64,000 bases of DNA from an uncultured Eubacteriales bacterium (lineage in GTDB: Bacteria; Bacillota; Clostridia; Christensenellales; CAG-138): positions 55,444 through 119,443 of the forward strand of contig UQGA01000003.1 in the NCBI GenBank assembly GCA_900540495.1. The letters run 5' to 3'. Within the stretch, counting starts at the first letter, position 1. Each line of letters starts with the position of its first letter. Shown here piece after piece: positions 9,147-17,993 of the stretch. The translations under genes were made by a program, and so were the position numbers. Below the pieces are notes generated by a model, which was not told the DNA's origin, made no database searches, and saw only the letters and a list, made by a program, of their open reading frames with translations.

Positions 9147-10097
9147 TCAAAAGTCTTCGTCCTCCTCATCGTCGCCAAAGTCGAAAAGCTTTTTGCGCTG
9201 CTTTTGCGGCTTTTCGCGCTTCGGCCTCTCCTGCTCCCACTCCTCGTCGAACTCCTCGTCCTCGTCCTCCACCTCAAACATCTTGGCAAGAAAGCCCTTC
9301 TTCTTTGGTTTCTCGCGGCGAGGGGGCTCGTATTCGGCTTCATCCTCATAGGCGCGATCATTTGCACGCGCGCGCTGCGGCGCGGCAGGGCGCTCAAACT
9401 GGCGGGTCATTCCGTCGTCTACCGCATAGGATGGTTGCTGCGCACCCGCAGGCTGCTGGTATGTGAGCTGCTCCTGCGGCGCATATACGGGTTGCTGCGA
9501 ATAGGCGGGCTGCTGATAGGACTGCTGCGGCTCCGGCTGGTAAGCGGGCTGTTGCTCCTGCGAAGCTGGCACGCCAAGCTCGGTGCGGTTCTGAGCGATC
9601 ATCCCGTGATACTCGGAAAGATACCGCTGCACATCGGCCAGGATATCATCGGCATATTTTCTGGCGCCGTTATAGATGGCGTTGGCGTTGGTCTCCGCCT
9701 CAGCGGATATCTGCGCCGCACGCGCACATGCCTCTTTGTATACCTCGGCATCGCTGATGCGGGTCTCATACTCGACCTGCGCCTGATGGTAGAGGTTCTC
9801 GGCGCTTGCCTGCGCCTGCGAGAGCACATTGTCCGCCTCTTCGTGTGCCTGCGCGAGGATCTCCTCGGCCTGCTCCTTGGCGTCGTTGATGCGGTTATCC
9901 GCCTCTGCCAAAACGCCCGTAGCGCGGCGAATGTCTTCAGGAATGGTCACTTTCAGGTCGCCCAGCAGGTCGTACAGGCGCTCGATTTCGACAACACGCC
10001 GGCTTTGGCCGCCGAACTTTGTGCGGGGGCTTTCTTCAAGCTCCTGTTCGATGCTTGAAATGATGCTGTAAATCTTCATCGTCTGTGCAGTACTCAT
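9147..10097 (-). CDS. Coiled-coil protein with low-complexity acidic C-terminus
   Basis: The 316-residue protein has no certain family. Residues ~1-60 are a helical start (MKIYSIISSIEQELEESP). Residues ~60-170 form a long Ala/Glu/Gln coiled coil (EADNRINDAKEQAEEILAQA and similar), reminiscent of DivIVA-type or V-ATPase subunit H-like helices. Residues ~185-245 are Gln/Pro/Tyr-rich and the end is strongly charged (PKKKGFLAKMF, then acidic stretches ending EDEDF). No signal peptide or membrane segment is visible. The ATG overlaps the coaD stop (ATGA), so the genes are coupled. A cell-division or envelope scaffold role is only a guess from the architecture. Confidence 0.7.
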   Translation of the reverse strand: MSTAQTMKIYSIISSIEQELEESPRTKFGGQSRRVVEIERLYDLLGDLKVTIPEDIRRATGVLAEADNRINDAKEQAEEILAQAHEEADNVLSQAQASAENLYHQAQVEYETRISDAEVYKEACARAAQISAEAETNANAIYNGARKYADDILADVQRYLSEYHGMIAQNRTELGVPASQEQQPAYQPEPQQSYQQPAYSQQPVYAPQEQLTYQQPAGAQQPSYAVDDGMTRQFERPAAPQRARANDRAYEDEAEYEPPRREKPKKKGFLAKMFEVEDEDEEFDEEWEQERPKREKPQKQRKKLFDFGDDEEDEDF

Positions 10098-10585
10098 GCT
10101 CTCAATAACCTTTCTGCAATAATTTTCAGGTTGCAATCGGGAACCAATCCCGCAATATTCCCGCCATAGGTGCCGATCTCGCGCACTGTGCTCGAGCTCA
10201 GGAACGACAGCGACGGCGAAGCCATGAAATACACCGTATGAACCGACGGTTCGAGATGGCGGTTGGTCGCATCGAGCTGAAACTCGTACTCAAAATCCGT
10301 GATCGCGCGCAGACCGCGGATGATGTATCGAGCGCCGACACGCTTTGTATACTCCACCAACAGGCCGTCGAAACTATCTACCGAGACGTTTGTCAAACCC
10401 GCTTCCGCGACAGCCGCCTCGATCATGGACACGCGTTCACCTGTTGAAAACAGCGGCTTTTTTGCCGAGTTACAGAGCACGCCGATATAAATGCGCTCAA
10501 AAAGCGCCGACGCACTGCGCAATACATCCATATGGCCAACCGTCAGCGGATCGAAGCTGCCGGGATAAACGCCGATCTTCTCCAT
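10094..10585 (-). CDS. coaD: Phosphopantetheine adenylyltransferase
   Basis: CoaD transfers AMP from ATP to 4'-phosphopantetheine, the penultimate step of coenzyme A synthesis. The 163-residue protein has the family length, the opening GVYPGSFDPLTVGH with nucleotide-binding T15-V-G-H18, and the C-terminal motif SSSTVREI. It directly follows rsmD (TGA then ATG) and overlaps the coiled-coil gene by 4 nt. rsmD-coaD is a widely conserved pair in Bacillota. Confidence 0.97.
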   Translation of the reverse strand: MEKIGVYPGSFDPLTVGHMDVLRSASALFERIYIGVLCNSAKKPLFSTGERVSMIEAAVAEAGLTNVSVDSFDGLLVEYTKRVGARYIIRGLRAITDFEYEFQLDATNRHLEPSVHTVYFMASPSLSFLSSSTVREIGTYGGNIAGLVPDCNLKIIAERLLRA

Positions 10586-11140
10586 TCAGTCGTCGCGCTC
10601 CATTTCCGTTACCGCACATTTCCCGAATCGCCGCGTCCGGACCGGTCGCATCACGCCCGGCACCGCAGCAATCTCGCCCCCCGCAGCATGTTCGATCAAA
10701 ATACGTCCATCCGGCTGCATAAGTCGCTGCCGAAACAGGCGTTCGGCAGCATCGGCGCCAAAGCCGCTCTCGTAAGGTGCATCCAAAAAGGCAAAATCAA
10801 ACCGGACGCCCATGCCGGCAATTCGTTCAATCGCCGCCCGATAGTCGAGCTGGAGCACCGTCAGCCGTTCATCCAGGTGAAGCGCCGCCGCGTTCCGGCG
10901 AATCAGCGCCGTACAGGCGGGCGAGACGTCGTTGCAGACGGCAAACGCCGCTCCCCGGGAAAGCGCTTCAAACGCAAGGCTGCCCGACCCCGAAAACAGA
11001 TCGAGCACGCTGCTGCCCGGCAGATCAAACTGCAGGCTGCCGAATACGGATTCCTTCACGCGGTCAAGCGTGGGTCGTGTTGCAAGCCCCGGCAGCGTTT
11101 CAAACCGCCGCCCACGGGCGGTTCCTGCGATAACGCGCAA
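10586..11140 (-). CDS. rsmD: 16S rRNA (guanine(966)-N2)-methyltransferase RsmD
   Basis: RsmD methylates G966 of 16S rRNA using S-adenosylmethionine. The SAM-binding motif DLFSGSGSLAFEALSRGA and the start RVIAGTARGRR with RPTLDRVKES are typical. The catalytic motif reads FLDAPY rather than the usual DPPY/F. I prefer TTG 11140 with AGGG 8 nt upstream. GTG 11149 is an alternative, and a still longer ATG frame (11188) would start upstream of the predicted -10 box. The gene abuts coaD. Confidence 0.92.
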   Translation of the reverse strand: MRVIAGTARGRRFETLPGLATRPTLDRVKESVFGSLQFDLPGSSVLDLFSGSGSLAFEALSRGAAFAVCNDVSPACTALIRRNAAALHLDERLTVLQLDYRAAIERIAGMGVRFDFAFLDAPYESGFGADAAERLFRQRLMQPDGRILIEHAAGGEIAAVPGVMRPVRTRRFGKCAVTEMERDD

Positions 11141-11173
11141 GGCCTTCACCCTAATTACCCATATTTCAACTGC

Positions 11174-11202
11174 ATTATACCATCTCATCCAGCAAGATAC
11201 AA
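11174..11202 (-). promoter_or_regulatory. Predicted promoter of rsmD-coaD operon
   Basis: TTGTAT (11197-11202) and TATAAT (11174-11179) are separated by 17 bp on the minus strand. It diverges from the amidohydrolase promoter 16 bp away. Confidence 0.72.
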
Positions 11203-11217
11203 GTATCAGAAAACCAA

Positions 11218-11245
11218 TTGTAAATTTTCATTTATCTGCTACAAT
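11218..11245 (+). promoter_or_regulatory. Predicted promoter of amidohydrolase-alr operon
   Basis: TTGTAA (11218-11223) and TACAAT (11240-11245) with a 16-bp spacer precede the start at 11296 and its GGAGGG ribosome site. Confidence 0.65.
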
Positions 11246-11295
11246 AGTAGAGAATGTAAATTCCCGCCGCAACGGCGGCGGACGGAGGGCTTGCC

Positions 11296-12474
11296 ATGAT
11301 CCTGCTGAAAAACGGACACATCTGCCCCGTCGCCTCGGAACCCTTTGTTGGCGACCTGCTGCTCGACGGCAACAGGATCGCCGCGCTTGGCTCTTCGCTC
11401 GACGCGCCGGAGGCAACCACGATCGACGTATCCGGCTGCTGGGTGTTGCCGGGCATCATAGATGCGCACTGCCACATCGGCATGTTCGAGGACGGAATGG
11501 GCGACGAAGGTGCGGACGGGAACGAGTACTCCGACCCCATCACGCCTGAGATGCGCGCCATCGACGGGCTGAATCCGTTTGACCCATGCTTTGCGGAGGC
11601 GCGCGCAGCCGGTGTGACGACGGTCGTGACCGGCCCCGGTTCCGCAAACGTGATCGGCGGTCAGTTTGCCGCGCTCAAGACCGCCGGTGGGTCGGTGGAG
11701 GAAATGCTCATCCATTTCCCCGTGGCCATGAAGGCGGCGATGGGTGAGAACCCCAAGCGCGTTTATGCCGAGCAGAAGGCCTCGCCGTATACGCGCATGG
11801 CCATCGCAGCGCTGTTTCGCAAGGCAATACTTGACGCAAAAGAGTATGCGCAAGCCAAGGCGGAAGCGGAAAAAGATGCCTCCAAGAAGCCCGATCTCGA
11901 CCTTGGGCTGGAGGCGCTGTTGCCCGTGCTGCGCGGCGAACTGCCGCTGAAAGTGCATGCGCACCGCGCAGATGATATCCTCACGGCGTTGCGCCTTGCG
12001 CGGGAGTTTCACCTGCGCATCTCGCTGGAACACTGCACGGAAGGGCATCTGATTGCGGAGGAGCTCAAACGGCAGATCGAGTCGCTCGGCGGCGTACCGG
12101 TCATCCTTGGGCCGTTGCTCTCTGATCGCTCCAAGATCGAACTGCGCAACCAGAGCTTTCGCGCGCCGCTGCTGCTGCACCGGGCGGGCATTGAATTTGC
12201 GCTGATGACCGACCATCCCGTCATCCCCGTGCAGTATCTGCCCGTTTGTGCGGCGCTTGCCGTACGCGAAGGGCTGGATGAGGCCACGGCCATCGCCTCC
12301 ATTACGCTGCACGCAGCGCGCGCCGTTGGGCTCGCCGACCGGATCGGTTCCCTCGAAAGCGGCAAGGACGCCAATGTGGCGGTCTTCGACGGACATCCGC
12401 TTGACTTCCGCACGCGCTGCCGCATGACCTTTATCGACGGCCGCATCGTCTATCGTGACGGCGTGACGGAATGA
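11296..12474 (+). CDS. Amidohydrolase family protein (imidazolonepropionase/dihydroorotase-like)
   Basis: This is a metal-dependent hydrolase of the amidohydrolase superfamily. An N-terminal beta-sandwich strand (MILLKNGHICPV) leads to the metal motif DAHCHIG. The remaining ligands are suggested by KVHAHRAD, LEHCTEGH and LMTDHP, and the protein closes with the usual GSLESGKDANVAVFDG segment. At 392 residues it matches imidazolonepropionase-related amidohydrolases found widely in Clostridia. No histidine-degradation genes are near, so the substrate is unknown. It sits 16 nt upstream of alr in a probable operon. Confidence 0.82.
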   Translation: MILLKNGHICPVASEPFVGDLLLDGNRIAALGSSLDAPEATTIDVSGCWVLPGIIDAHCHIGMFEDGMGDEGADGNEYSDPITPEMRAIDGLNPFDPCFAEARAAGVTTVVTGPGSANVIGGQFAALKTAGGSVEEMLIHFPVAMKAAMGENPKRVYAEQKASPYTRMAIAALFRKAILDAKEYAQAKAEAEKDASKKPDLDLGLEALLPVLRGELPLKVHAHRADDILTALRLAREFHLRISLEHCTEGHLIAEELKRQIESLGGVPVILGPLLSDRSKIELRNQSFRAPLLLHRAGIEFALMTDHPVIPVQYLPVCAALAVREGLDEATAIASITLHAARAVGLADRIGSLESGKDANVAVFDGHPLDFRTRCRMTFIDGRIVYRDGVTE

Positions 12475-12490
12475 GGAGGCTTGACCGATC

Positions 12491-13606
12491 ATGCTTCGCG
12501 CAACGAGAACAGAGATCCACCTGCCGAATCTGGCGCATAATATTGCCGTCGTGAGGCGTTTTCTCCGCCCCGGCACAAAGCTGCTCGCCGTGGTCAAGGC
12601 CAATGCCTACGGCCATGGCCTCGAAGAGGTTGCCCGCTATGCCGTATCGCACGGGGCGGACTTTCTTGGGGTAGCGATTGCGGAGGAGGGCATTCGTCTG
12701 CGCAAAGCGGGCATCGACGCGCCGGTGTTGATTCTCGGGGCGTCGCTCGATACGCACATCGACTGCATCTTGGAATATGATTTGACGCCGACGGTCTTCT
12801 CCATCCATACGCTCGAAATGCTGCAACGTGCCGCAGCGCACTGCGGCGGCACATGCCGGTTTCACTTCAAAGTGGATACCGGCATGAACCGTATCGGATT
12901 TGTCGATGAGAAAGCGTTCGAAGCGGCGCTTGTCCGGTTGAAGGATTGCCCCAACCTGCGGTTCGAAGGGATGTTTACGCATTTTGCAGTCTCCGAGCTG
13001 GCGGACAAAACGTTCACGCTGCGCCAGGCGGCACGATTTGACAGATACGTGCGCATTGCTCGATCGCATGGCTATCGCCCCCTCCTGCACGCTTCCAACA
13101 GCGGGGGCGCGCTGGATCTGCCGGATCAGCAGTACGACATGGTGCGCGCCGGCATCGCGCTTTACGGTTATCACCCGATCGGCCACACGGTCGGCGGCGT
13201 AGACCTCCGTCCGGTCCTGAGCTGGAAGACGAACGTCGTCAACGTGAAGGAAATCGCGCCGGGGGAAACCGTCAGCTACGGCCGCACGTTCGCAGCGGAG
13301 CGGCCAACGCGCGTGGCGACGCTGCCGGTCGGTTACGGGGATGGATACAAACGCTGCATGTCCAACAGGGCCGCTGTGCTCATCCACGGTATGCGCGCGC
13401 CGCAGATCGGCACCATCTGCATGGATCAGATCATGTGCGACGTCACGGCGATTCCCGACGTGCGCATCGGCGATGAGGTGGTCCTGCTCGGCGAGCAGGG
13501 GAACGAGCGCATCACCGCCGACGAGATGGCGGGATGGGCGGATACGATCAGTTATGAAATCCTGCTCTCCATCAGCGAACGCGTTCCGCGTGTATTTCTT
13601 GCGTGA
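12491..13606 (+). CDS. alr: Alanine racemase
   Basis: Alanine racemase makes D-alanine for peptidoglycan using pyridoxal phosphate. The PLP lysine is K36 in AVVKANAYGHG, and the opposing catalytic tyrosine is Y263 in GETVSYGRTF. The 371-residue length is standard. The end contains the conserved DTISYEILLSI. The start is preceded by GGAGGC. Its last 35 nt overlap the 3' end of the convergent nnr gene, so the two stop codons lie inside each other's coding sequence. Confidence 0.97.
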   Translation: MLRATRTEIHLPNLAHNIAVVRRFLRPGTKLLAVVKANAYGHGLEEVARYAVSHGADFLGVAIAEEGIRLRKAGIDAPVLILGASLDTHIDCILEYDLTPTVFSIHTLEMLQRAAAHCGGTCRFHFKVDTGMNRIGFVDEKAFEAALVRLKDCPNLRFEGMFTHFAVSELADKTFTLRQAARFDRYVRIARSHGYRPLLHASNSGGALDLPDQQYDMVRAGIALYGYHPIGHTVGGVDLRPVLSWKTNVVNVKEIAPGETVSYGRTFAAERPTRVATLPVGYGDGYKRCMSNRAAVLIHGMRAPQIGTICMDQIMCDVTAIPDVRIGDEVVLLGEQGNERITADEMAGWADTISYEILLSISERVPRVFLA

Positions 13607-15065
13607 TCGCGTCAATCACATCGCCTGCAAGCAGCATGCGATTCCCCAGAACAGCATAGGCACGGTCTGCGGATGCGCCCAGCAGGAATGCTGCGGCGCA
13701 CGCGGCTTTTAAGGGGGCGAGCCTCTGCGACAGCATGGCCAGCAGCAAACCGGTCAACACATCGCCGCTGCCGCCCTTGGCAAGCCCCGGATTGCCGCTG
13801 GTATTGAGGAAGACGTCTTTCCCGTCGCTGATACAGGAAGTGGCACCCTTGAGCAGAACAACACAGCCAAAACGGGCCGCCGTTTCCCGGGCAATGCCTA
13901 TTGGATCGGCAAGAACCTCCGCGGTGCTGGTATCGATGAGTCGCGCCATTTCCGCCGGATGCGGCGTCAAAACGCAGCGGCTGTGCAGTAATGCCAACAG
14001 ATCGCGGCAACGGGACATGGCGTTGAGCGCATCAGCGTCGAGCACCGTCGGAACCCCCGCCATTAGCGCCGACCGGAGCAAAAGTTGCCCTTCCATCTCG
14101 CCCATACCGCAACCAAGGCCGAGCGCCGTGCGGTCTGCAAGCAGCCGAGCGGCGTCCGCCTGCGCCGCGCCGTCCCATGTGCCGCCGGCCCCGCAGGGGA
14201 CGCACATGGCCTCCGGAATCCTTGCAAACGCTTCCTTGAGCGCGGCAGGCACCGCTACGGTGAGCAGCCCGGTCCCGCCGCGCAACGCAGCCATGGCGCT
14301 CATCAGCGCAGCGCCGGTATACCGGTTGCTGCCGGCGAGCAGCAGTGCGCGCCCGTTTTTGCCCTTATGGCTATCAAGCGGGCGGGGCGGCAGCAGCGCG
14401 GCAATATCCACCTCTTCCAGCCAGTGCACGTCGCTCTGCACCGGATAAACCGGTGCAATCGGATGCAGGGTGAGTTTTCCGGCATGCGCCCGGCCCGGGA
14501 ACAGCAGCAACCCTCGCTTGACGTATTGAAACGTCACGGTCTCGTCCGCACGAAAGGCAACCCCAAGGCTCCGGCCGGTCGCTCCGTCGATGCCGCTGGG
14601 AATATCGACTGAAATGCGGTAGGCGGCACAGGCGTTGGCGCCTTCGATCAAGTCGGCCGTACTGCCGCAGACTTCGCGCGACAGCCCGGTGCCAAACAGG
14701 GCGTCCACGATGCAGGCATACCGATTGAACGCCGGCCACTCCTCCAGAAAACGGCAGCCGGAAGCCTTCGCCCGCTGCAGGTTGATTTGCGCATCGCCGC
14801 GATATGCCTGTGGATCGCACGCCAGATACGCCTCGGCGGCCACGCCCGCATCCTGTAGCAGGCGCAACGCGGCAAGCCCGTCCCCGCCGTTGTTGCCTGC
14901 GCCGCAGAGCACCAGCACCTTGTCCGCAGGCAGGATTTTTGCAAGCACGGCGGAAACGACGCCCTCGGCGGCGCGCTCCATCAGCTCTGTGCCGGGAATG
15001 CCGTGCTCCTCCATCAACAGCCGGTCCGCTTCACGCGCCTGCGCAGGCGTCAGCACCTCCTTCAT
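13572..15065 (-). CDS. nnr: Bifunctional NAD(P)H-hydrate epimerase / ADP-dependent dehydratase
   Basis: This enzyme repairs damaged NAD(P)H: the N-terminal domain epimerises R- and S-NAD(P)HX, and the C-terminal domain dehydrates S-NAD(P)HX using ADP. The 497-residue length fits the two-domain fusion. The epimerase half shows VLCGAGNNGGDGL and DALFGTGLSR. The kinase-like half (from about residue 225) shows LAGSNRYTGAA, VLTPHPAEMARL, LLKGAT and the terminal GNPGLAKGGSGDVLTG. It overlaps recX by 4 nt at its start and alr by 35 nt at its end. Confidence 0.96.
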   Translation of the reverse strand: MKEVLTPAQAREADRLLMEEHGIPGTELMERAAEGVVSAVLAKILPADKVLVLCGAGNNGGDGLAALRLLQDAGVAAEAYLACDPQAYRGDAQINLQRAKASGCRFLEEWPAFNRYACIVDALFGTGLSREVCGSTADLIEGANACAAYRISVDIPSGIDGATGRSLGVAFRADETVTFQYVKRGLLLFPGRAHAGKLTLHPIAPVYPVQSDVHWLEEVDIAALLPPRPLDSHKGKNGRALLLAGSNRYTGAALMSAMAALRGGTGLLTVAVPAALKEAFARIPEAMCVPCGAGGTWDGAAQADAARLLADRTALGLGCGMGEMEGQLLLRSALMAGVPTVLDADALNAMSRCRDLLALLHSRCVLTPHPAEMARLIDTSTAEVLADPIGIARETAARFGCVVLLKGATSCISDGKDVFLNTSGNPGLAKGGSGDVLTGLLLAMLSQRLAPLKAACAAAFLLGASADRAYAVLGNRMLLAGDVIDAITQEIHAERVR

Positions 15066-15571
15066 GGCGTCTCCTCCCCGTATCCTTCCTCGTCGAGCGC
15101 ACGGATGATCGACCGAGCCAGCTCCGCGTCATAACCGCGCCCCAGGAGCCGCTGCATCACGCGGCCGCACCTGTCCCGAACGGGCAGCGCTTCGAACTGC
15201 CGCCAGTACTTCTCCGCGACAAGCGCTGCGTTTTTTCGCTCCGTCTCCTCGTCCACGGCCTGCAACGCCCTCTCAATCGTCTCAGCCGGCAACTCGTGCC
15301 CGTACAACTGCTCGCGCAAATGCCGCCTGCTGACGGGCTTTGTGCGAAGCCGCGATTCCACAAAATCGCCTGCAAACCGTTCATCGTCCAAAAGCCCAAG
15401 CTCCAGAAGCCGGTCGATCACCTGGGCGACCTCAAACTCGCCGTACTGCTTCCCGTCGAGATAGCGCTCCACCTCGCGTACGGTACGCGCCCGATAGCCG
15501 AGGAACTGCAGCGCTGCGTCCATCGGATTGGATGTGCCTGGCACATGGCCAAAAATGTTTTTCCTTTTCAT
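15062..15571 (-). CDS. recX: Regulatory protein RecX
   Basis: RecX binds RecA filaments and modulates their activity. The 169-residue protein has the triple three-helix repeat architecture of the family. Recognisable segments are ALQFLGYRARTVREVERYL, LGLLDDERFAGDFVESRL and LGRGYDAELARSII. No recA lies in the window. The stop overlaps the nnr start (ATGA). The ATG at 15571 has no strong ribosome site, so a slightly different start is possible. Confidence 0.9.
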   Translation of the reverse strand: MKRKNIFGHVPGTSNPMDAALQFLGYRARTVREVERYLDGKQYGEFEVAQVIDRLLELGLLDDERFAGDFVESRLRTKPVSRRHLREQLYGHELPAETIERALQAVDEETERKNAALVAEKYWRQFEALPVRDRCGRVMQRLLGRGYDAELARSIIRALDEEGYGEETP

Positions 15572-15758
15572 GCAACCATTTTACCACAACCGTAGTCTTA
15601 TATATAGAGGAGCGGATGCAAAAATCTTCGTATGCGCACGAGCTTTGTAAAAAGTCCGGCGCAGTGATGAACAAATTGTAACAAATGCCAATTTGGATAG
15701 GATTGGCTGATGGATTTGGTGCATAATATAAGAACTCCACACACGCAGGGGGATCAGA

Positions 15759-17537
15759 ATGGGAAATAAATTGATTTTTGACGATCAGCCGGATCAGGAA
15801 TTCGGCCTTGTGACGGACGAAGAGCAGGTTGACCTGTCGCCTGATCCGGAAGAACTGGACGATCTTTTCGGCGCCAAGCGCCATCACAGGCCAGGTGGCA
15901 AGCGTACCGCCATCCTGATTGTCGGCGCCTGCCTCGTTGCGACGCTGCTCTTTGGCGGCGTCTACTATATCATTTCGCAAAGCCGCGCGGAGCGGGAGAT
16001 CGCCGCGCAGATCGCCGCCGAAGAAGAGGCGGAACGCCAGAAGGCCGAGATGGCGTTGATCCAATCACAGGAATACGACGCCATCGTCAATTCCACGACC
16101 TTCCTCGAGGGCGTTACGGTAGAGGGAATCGACATCGGCGGCAAGACCATGTCCGAGGCGGAAGCGTTGTTGACCGAGGTCATCGAGTCGAAGAAGCTGA
16201 CCGGTACGCTGCCGCTTGCCTATGGAGAAACATCCTATACCTTCGATCTGTCGAACGTGGCCATCACGACGAATCTCTCGGACGTGCTGGCGCAGGCATA
16301 TCAGCTTGCCCGTTCCGGCAGCGTCGAGGATGTGCTGGCGGAAGCGGAGAATATCCGCACCAACGGCAAGGCGTTTACGCTGACGATCCAGTATGACTTC
16401 TCCTCCATCAGCTCGCAGGTGGCGGCTCTGGCGCTTGAGTTCGACCAGCCCGCACAAAACGCCGCCTTTGGCGAGATCGACAAGGAGAATCACACCGTGT
16501 CCGTCATCGACGCCGTCGACGGCATCGAGATCAATCAGGAGGCGCTCGTTTCAACCATTACTACGGCGCTCATGAACGGCGATTTCTCTACGCCCATCCA
16601 GATTCCCGTGACGGAAACGCCGGCAACGCTTGTCAAGGAACAGATGTCGCTCATCTCCACCTCTGCGGAGACGAGCTTCAGCGGCAGCACCAGCAACCGC
16701 AAATATAACATCCGCAAAGGCGCCGACATGATCAACGGCACCGTGCTCGCCCCCGGGGAAACCTTCTCCACCAACGCCGTATTGGGGACCCGTACGCTGG
16801 CAAACGGCTGGAAGATGGCCAACGCCTATGTGGGCGGCACGACCGAAGAGCAGGCCGGCGGCGGCGTTTGCCAGCTTTCCTCGACGCTTTACAATGCCGT
16901 CGTCAAGGCCGATCTGGAGATCGTCAGCCGTCGCAACCATTCCATGCCCGTCTCCTATATGAGCAAGGGACTGGATGCGACGATCAACTCCGTCGGTAAC
17001 ATCATTGACTTCAAGTTTAAGAACAACACGCAGACGGATGTGATCATCTTTGCCTGGACGTCCGGCAACACCGTTTATTTCAAGGTGTACCGCTGTCAAT
17101 TCGATACGGACGAGTATGACGAGATCCGCTTGTCGAGTAAAAAAATCGACACCATTTATCCATCCGGCGAGATGGAAGAAGAGCTGGATCCAACGCTGCC
17201 CGCCGGTTCGGAAGAGATTGTGGTAGAGCGCAAGAACGGCGAGCGTTGGCAATCCTACAAGAATTACTACAAGAACGGAAAGCTCGTGCGCACCGAAGAG
17301 CTGGCGGTTTCCACATACAGCGCATTTAACGGCAAAAAGCTTGTCGGGCCCAGCCCAACGCCGACTATCGAGCCGACCGTGACGCCCGTGACGCCGCCGC
17401 CCGCCACAGTCGCGCCAGCGCCGGTCACCCCCCCGCCTACACCGAGCCCCACTCCAGAGCCAACGGCAACGCCGTCTCCAACCGCCGCAGAAGTACCAGA
17501 GGAAGGCGCCGATGACGGCGAGGTGCCTGCGCCTTAA
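15759..17537 (+). CDS. VanW family protein with PG_binding_4 domain, membrane-anchored
   Basis: The 592-residue cell-envelope protein has an acidic cytoplasmic tail (1-48), one membrane helix (~50-72) and a short coiled coil. A putative peptidoglycan-binding_4 domain (~100-290) precedes the VanW domain. The VanW core EQAGGGVCQLSSTLYNAV is at about 365-380. A 70-residue Thr/Pro-rich tail (PTPTIEPTVTP, ending VPAP) probably spans the wall. VanW proteins accompany some vancomycin clusters but are common in Clostridia without resistance, and no van genes are near. GGGGGAT precedes the ATG. A possible promoter is TTGGCT (15703) with TATAAG (15727). Confidence 0.87.
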   Translation: MGNKLIFDDQPDQEFGLVTDEEQVDLSPDPEELDDLFGAKRHHRPGGKRTAILIVGACLVATLLFGGVYYIISQSRAEREIAAQIAAEEEAERQKAEMALIQSQEYDAIVNSTTFLEGVTVEGIDIGGKTMSEAEALLTEVIESKKLTGTLPLAYGETSYTFDLSNVAITTNLSDVLAQAYQLARSGSVEDVLAEAENIRTNGKAFTLTIQYDFSSISSQVAALALEFDQPAQNAAFGEIDKENHTVSVIDAVDGIEINQEALVSTITTALMNGDFSTPIQIPVTETPATLVKEQMSLISTSAETSFSGSTSNRKYNIRKGADMINGTVLAPGETFSTNAVLGTRTLANGWKMANAYVGGTTEEQAGGGVCQLSSTLYNAVVKADLEIVSRRNHSMPVSYMSKGLDATINSVGNIIDFKFKNNTQTDVIIFAWTSGNTVYFKVYRCQFDTDEYDEIRLSSKKIDTIYPSGEMEEELDPTLPAGSEEIVVERKNGERWQSYKNYYKNGKLVRTEELAVSTYSAFNGKKLVGPSPTPTIEPTVTPVTPPPATVAPAPVTPPPTPSPTPEPTATPSPTAAEVPEEGADDGEVPAP

Positions 17538-17582
17538 GCCTACAAGTACAGGACTCGTGTATTGCTTGACCGATGATGCAAT

Positions 17583-17613
17583 GGAGCCGCTCCCCGGGGC
17601 GGCTCCTGTTTGT
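17583..17613 (+). terminator. Probable terminator after VanW gene
   Basis: GGAGCCGC / GCGGCTCC (17583-17590 and 17599-17606) form an 8-bp stem followed by TGTTTGT, 45 nt after the stop codon. Confidence 0.65.
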
Positions 17614-17921
17614 AAAGTCGGCCTGCATCGAGCGGCGAAGCTGCCGCAAACAGCATCGAACAGCAACGCCGCTTGCACCTCCGCCCCCAATATCAGCCGT
17701 CTCCAGCCCCCTCCCATCGCCGGATTTTCGCATCTCCACGAACCAGGCAAAGCGGCCACAACCATGCCGGCAGGCGTATGATCATCCAGCAGGCAGGCAA
17801 AAGAAAGGAAATCGCTGTCCGACGGCCGTCCAAAAGGCTTGGCAAGGCGGTAAACCGGCGGACACCCGTCGAGTGGACGACGAGATTTTGAACCGGATTT
17901 TGCGCCGAATGCAAAAGGCGG
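17614..17921. other. Intergenic stretch without recognisable gene
   Basis: I see no frame with a ribosome site or recognisable protein on either strand, and no convincing structured RNA. Short open frames here have arbitrary, low-complexity translations. Confidence 0.55.
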
Positions 17922-17964
17922 TTGCCGAAATCGTTTGCGTTTGCTATACTACAGATTGTATAAT
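17922..17964 (+). promoter_or_regulatory. Predicted tandem promoters of transketolase gene
   Basis: Two overlapping options exist: TTGCCG (17922-17927) with TATACT (17945-17950), spacer 17, and TTGCGT (17935-17940) with TATAAT (17959-17964), spacer 18. Both precede GGAGGGG and the ATG at 17994. Confidence 0.6.
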
Positions 17965-17993
17965 ATCTCATTCAAATGATGGAGGGGAAAAAG

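Noticed and set aside
11296..12474. Amidohydrolase as imidazolonepropionase of histidine breakdown
   Set aside because: No hutH, hutU or hutG genes are nearby and its partner is alr, so a specific hutI call is not justified.
15759..17537. VanW protein as a sign of vancomycin resistance
   Set aside because: VanW-domain proteins are common in Clostridia; no vanA/B ligase, vanH, vanX or van two-component genes are in the window.
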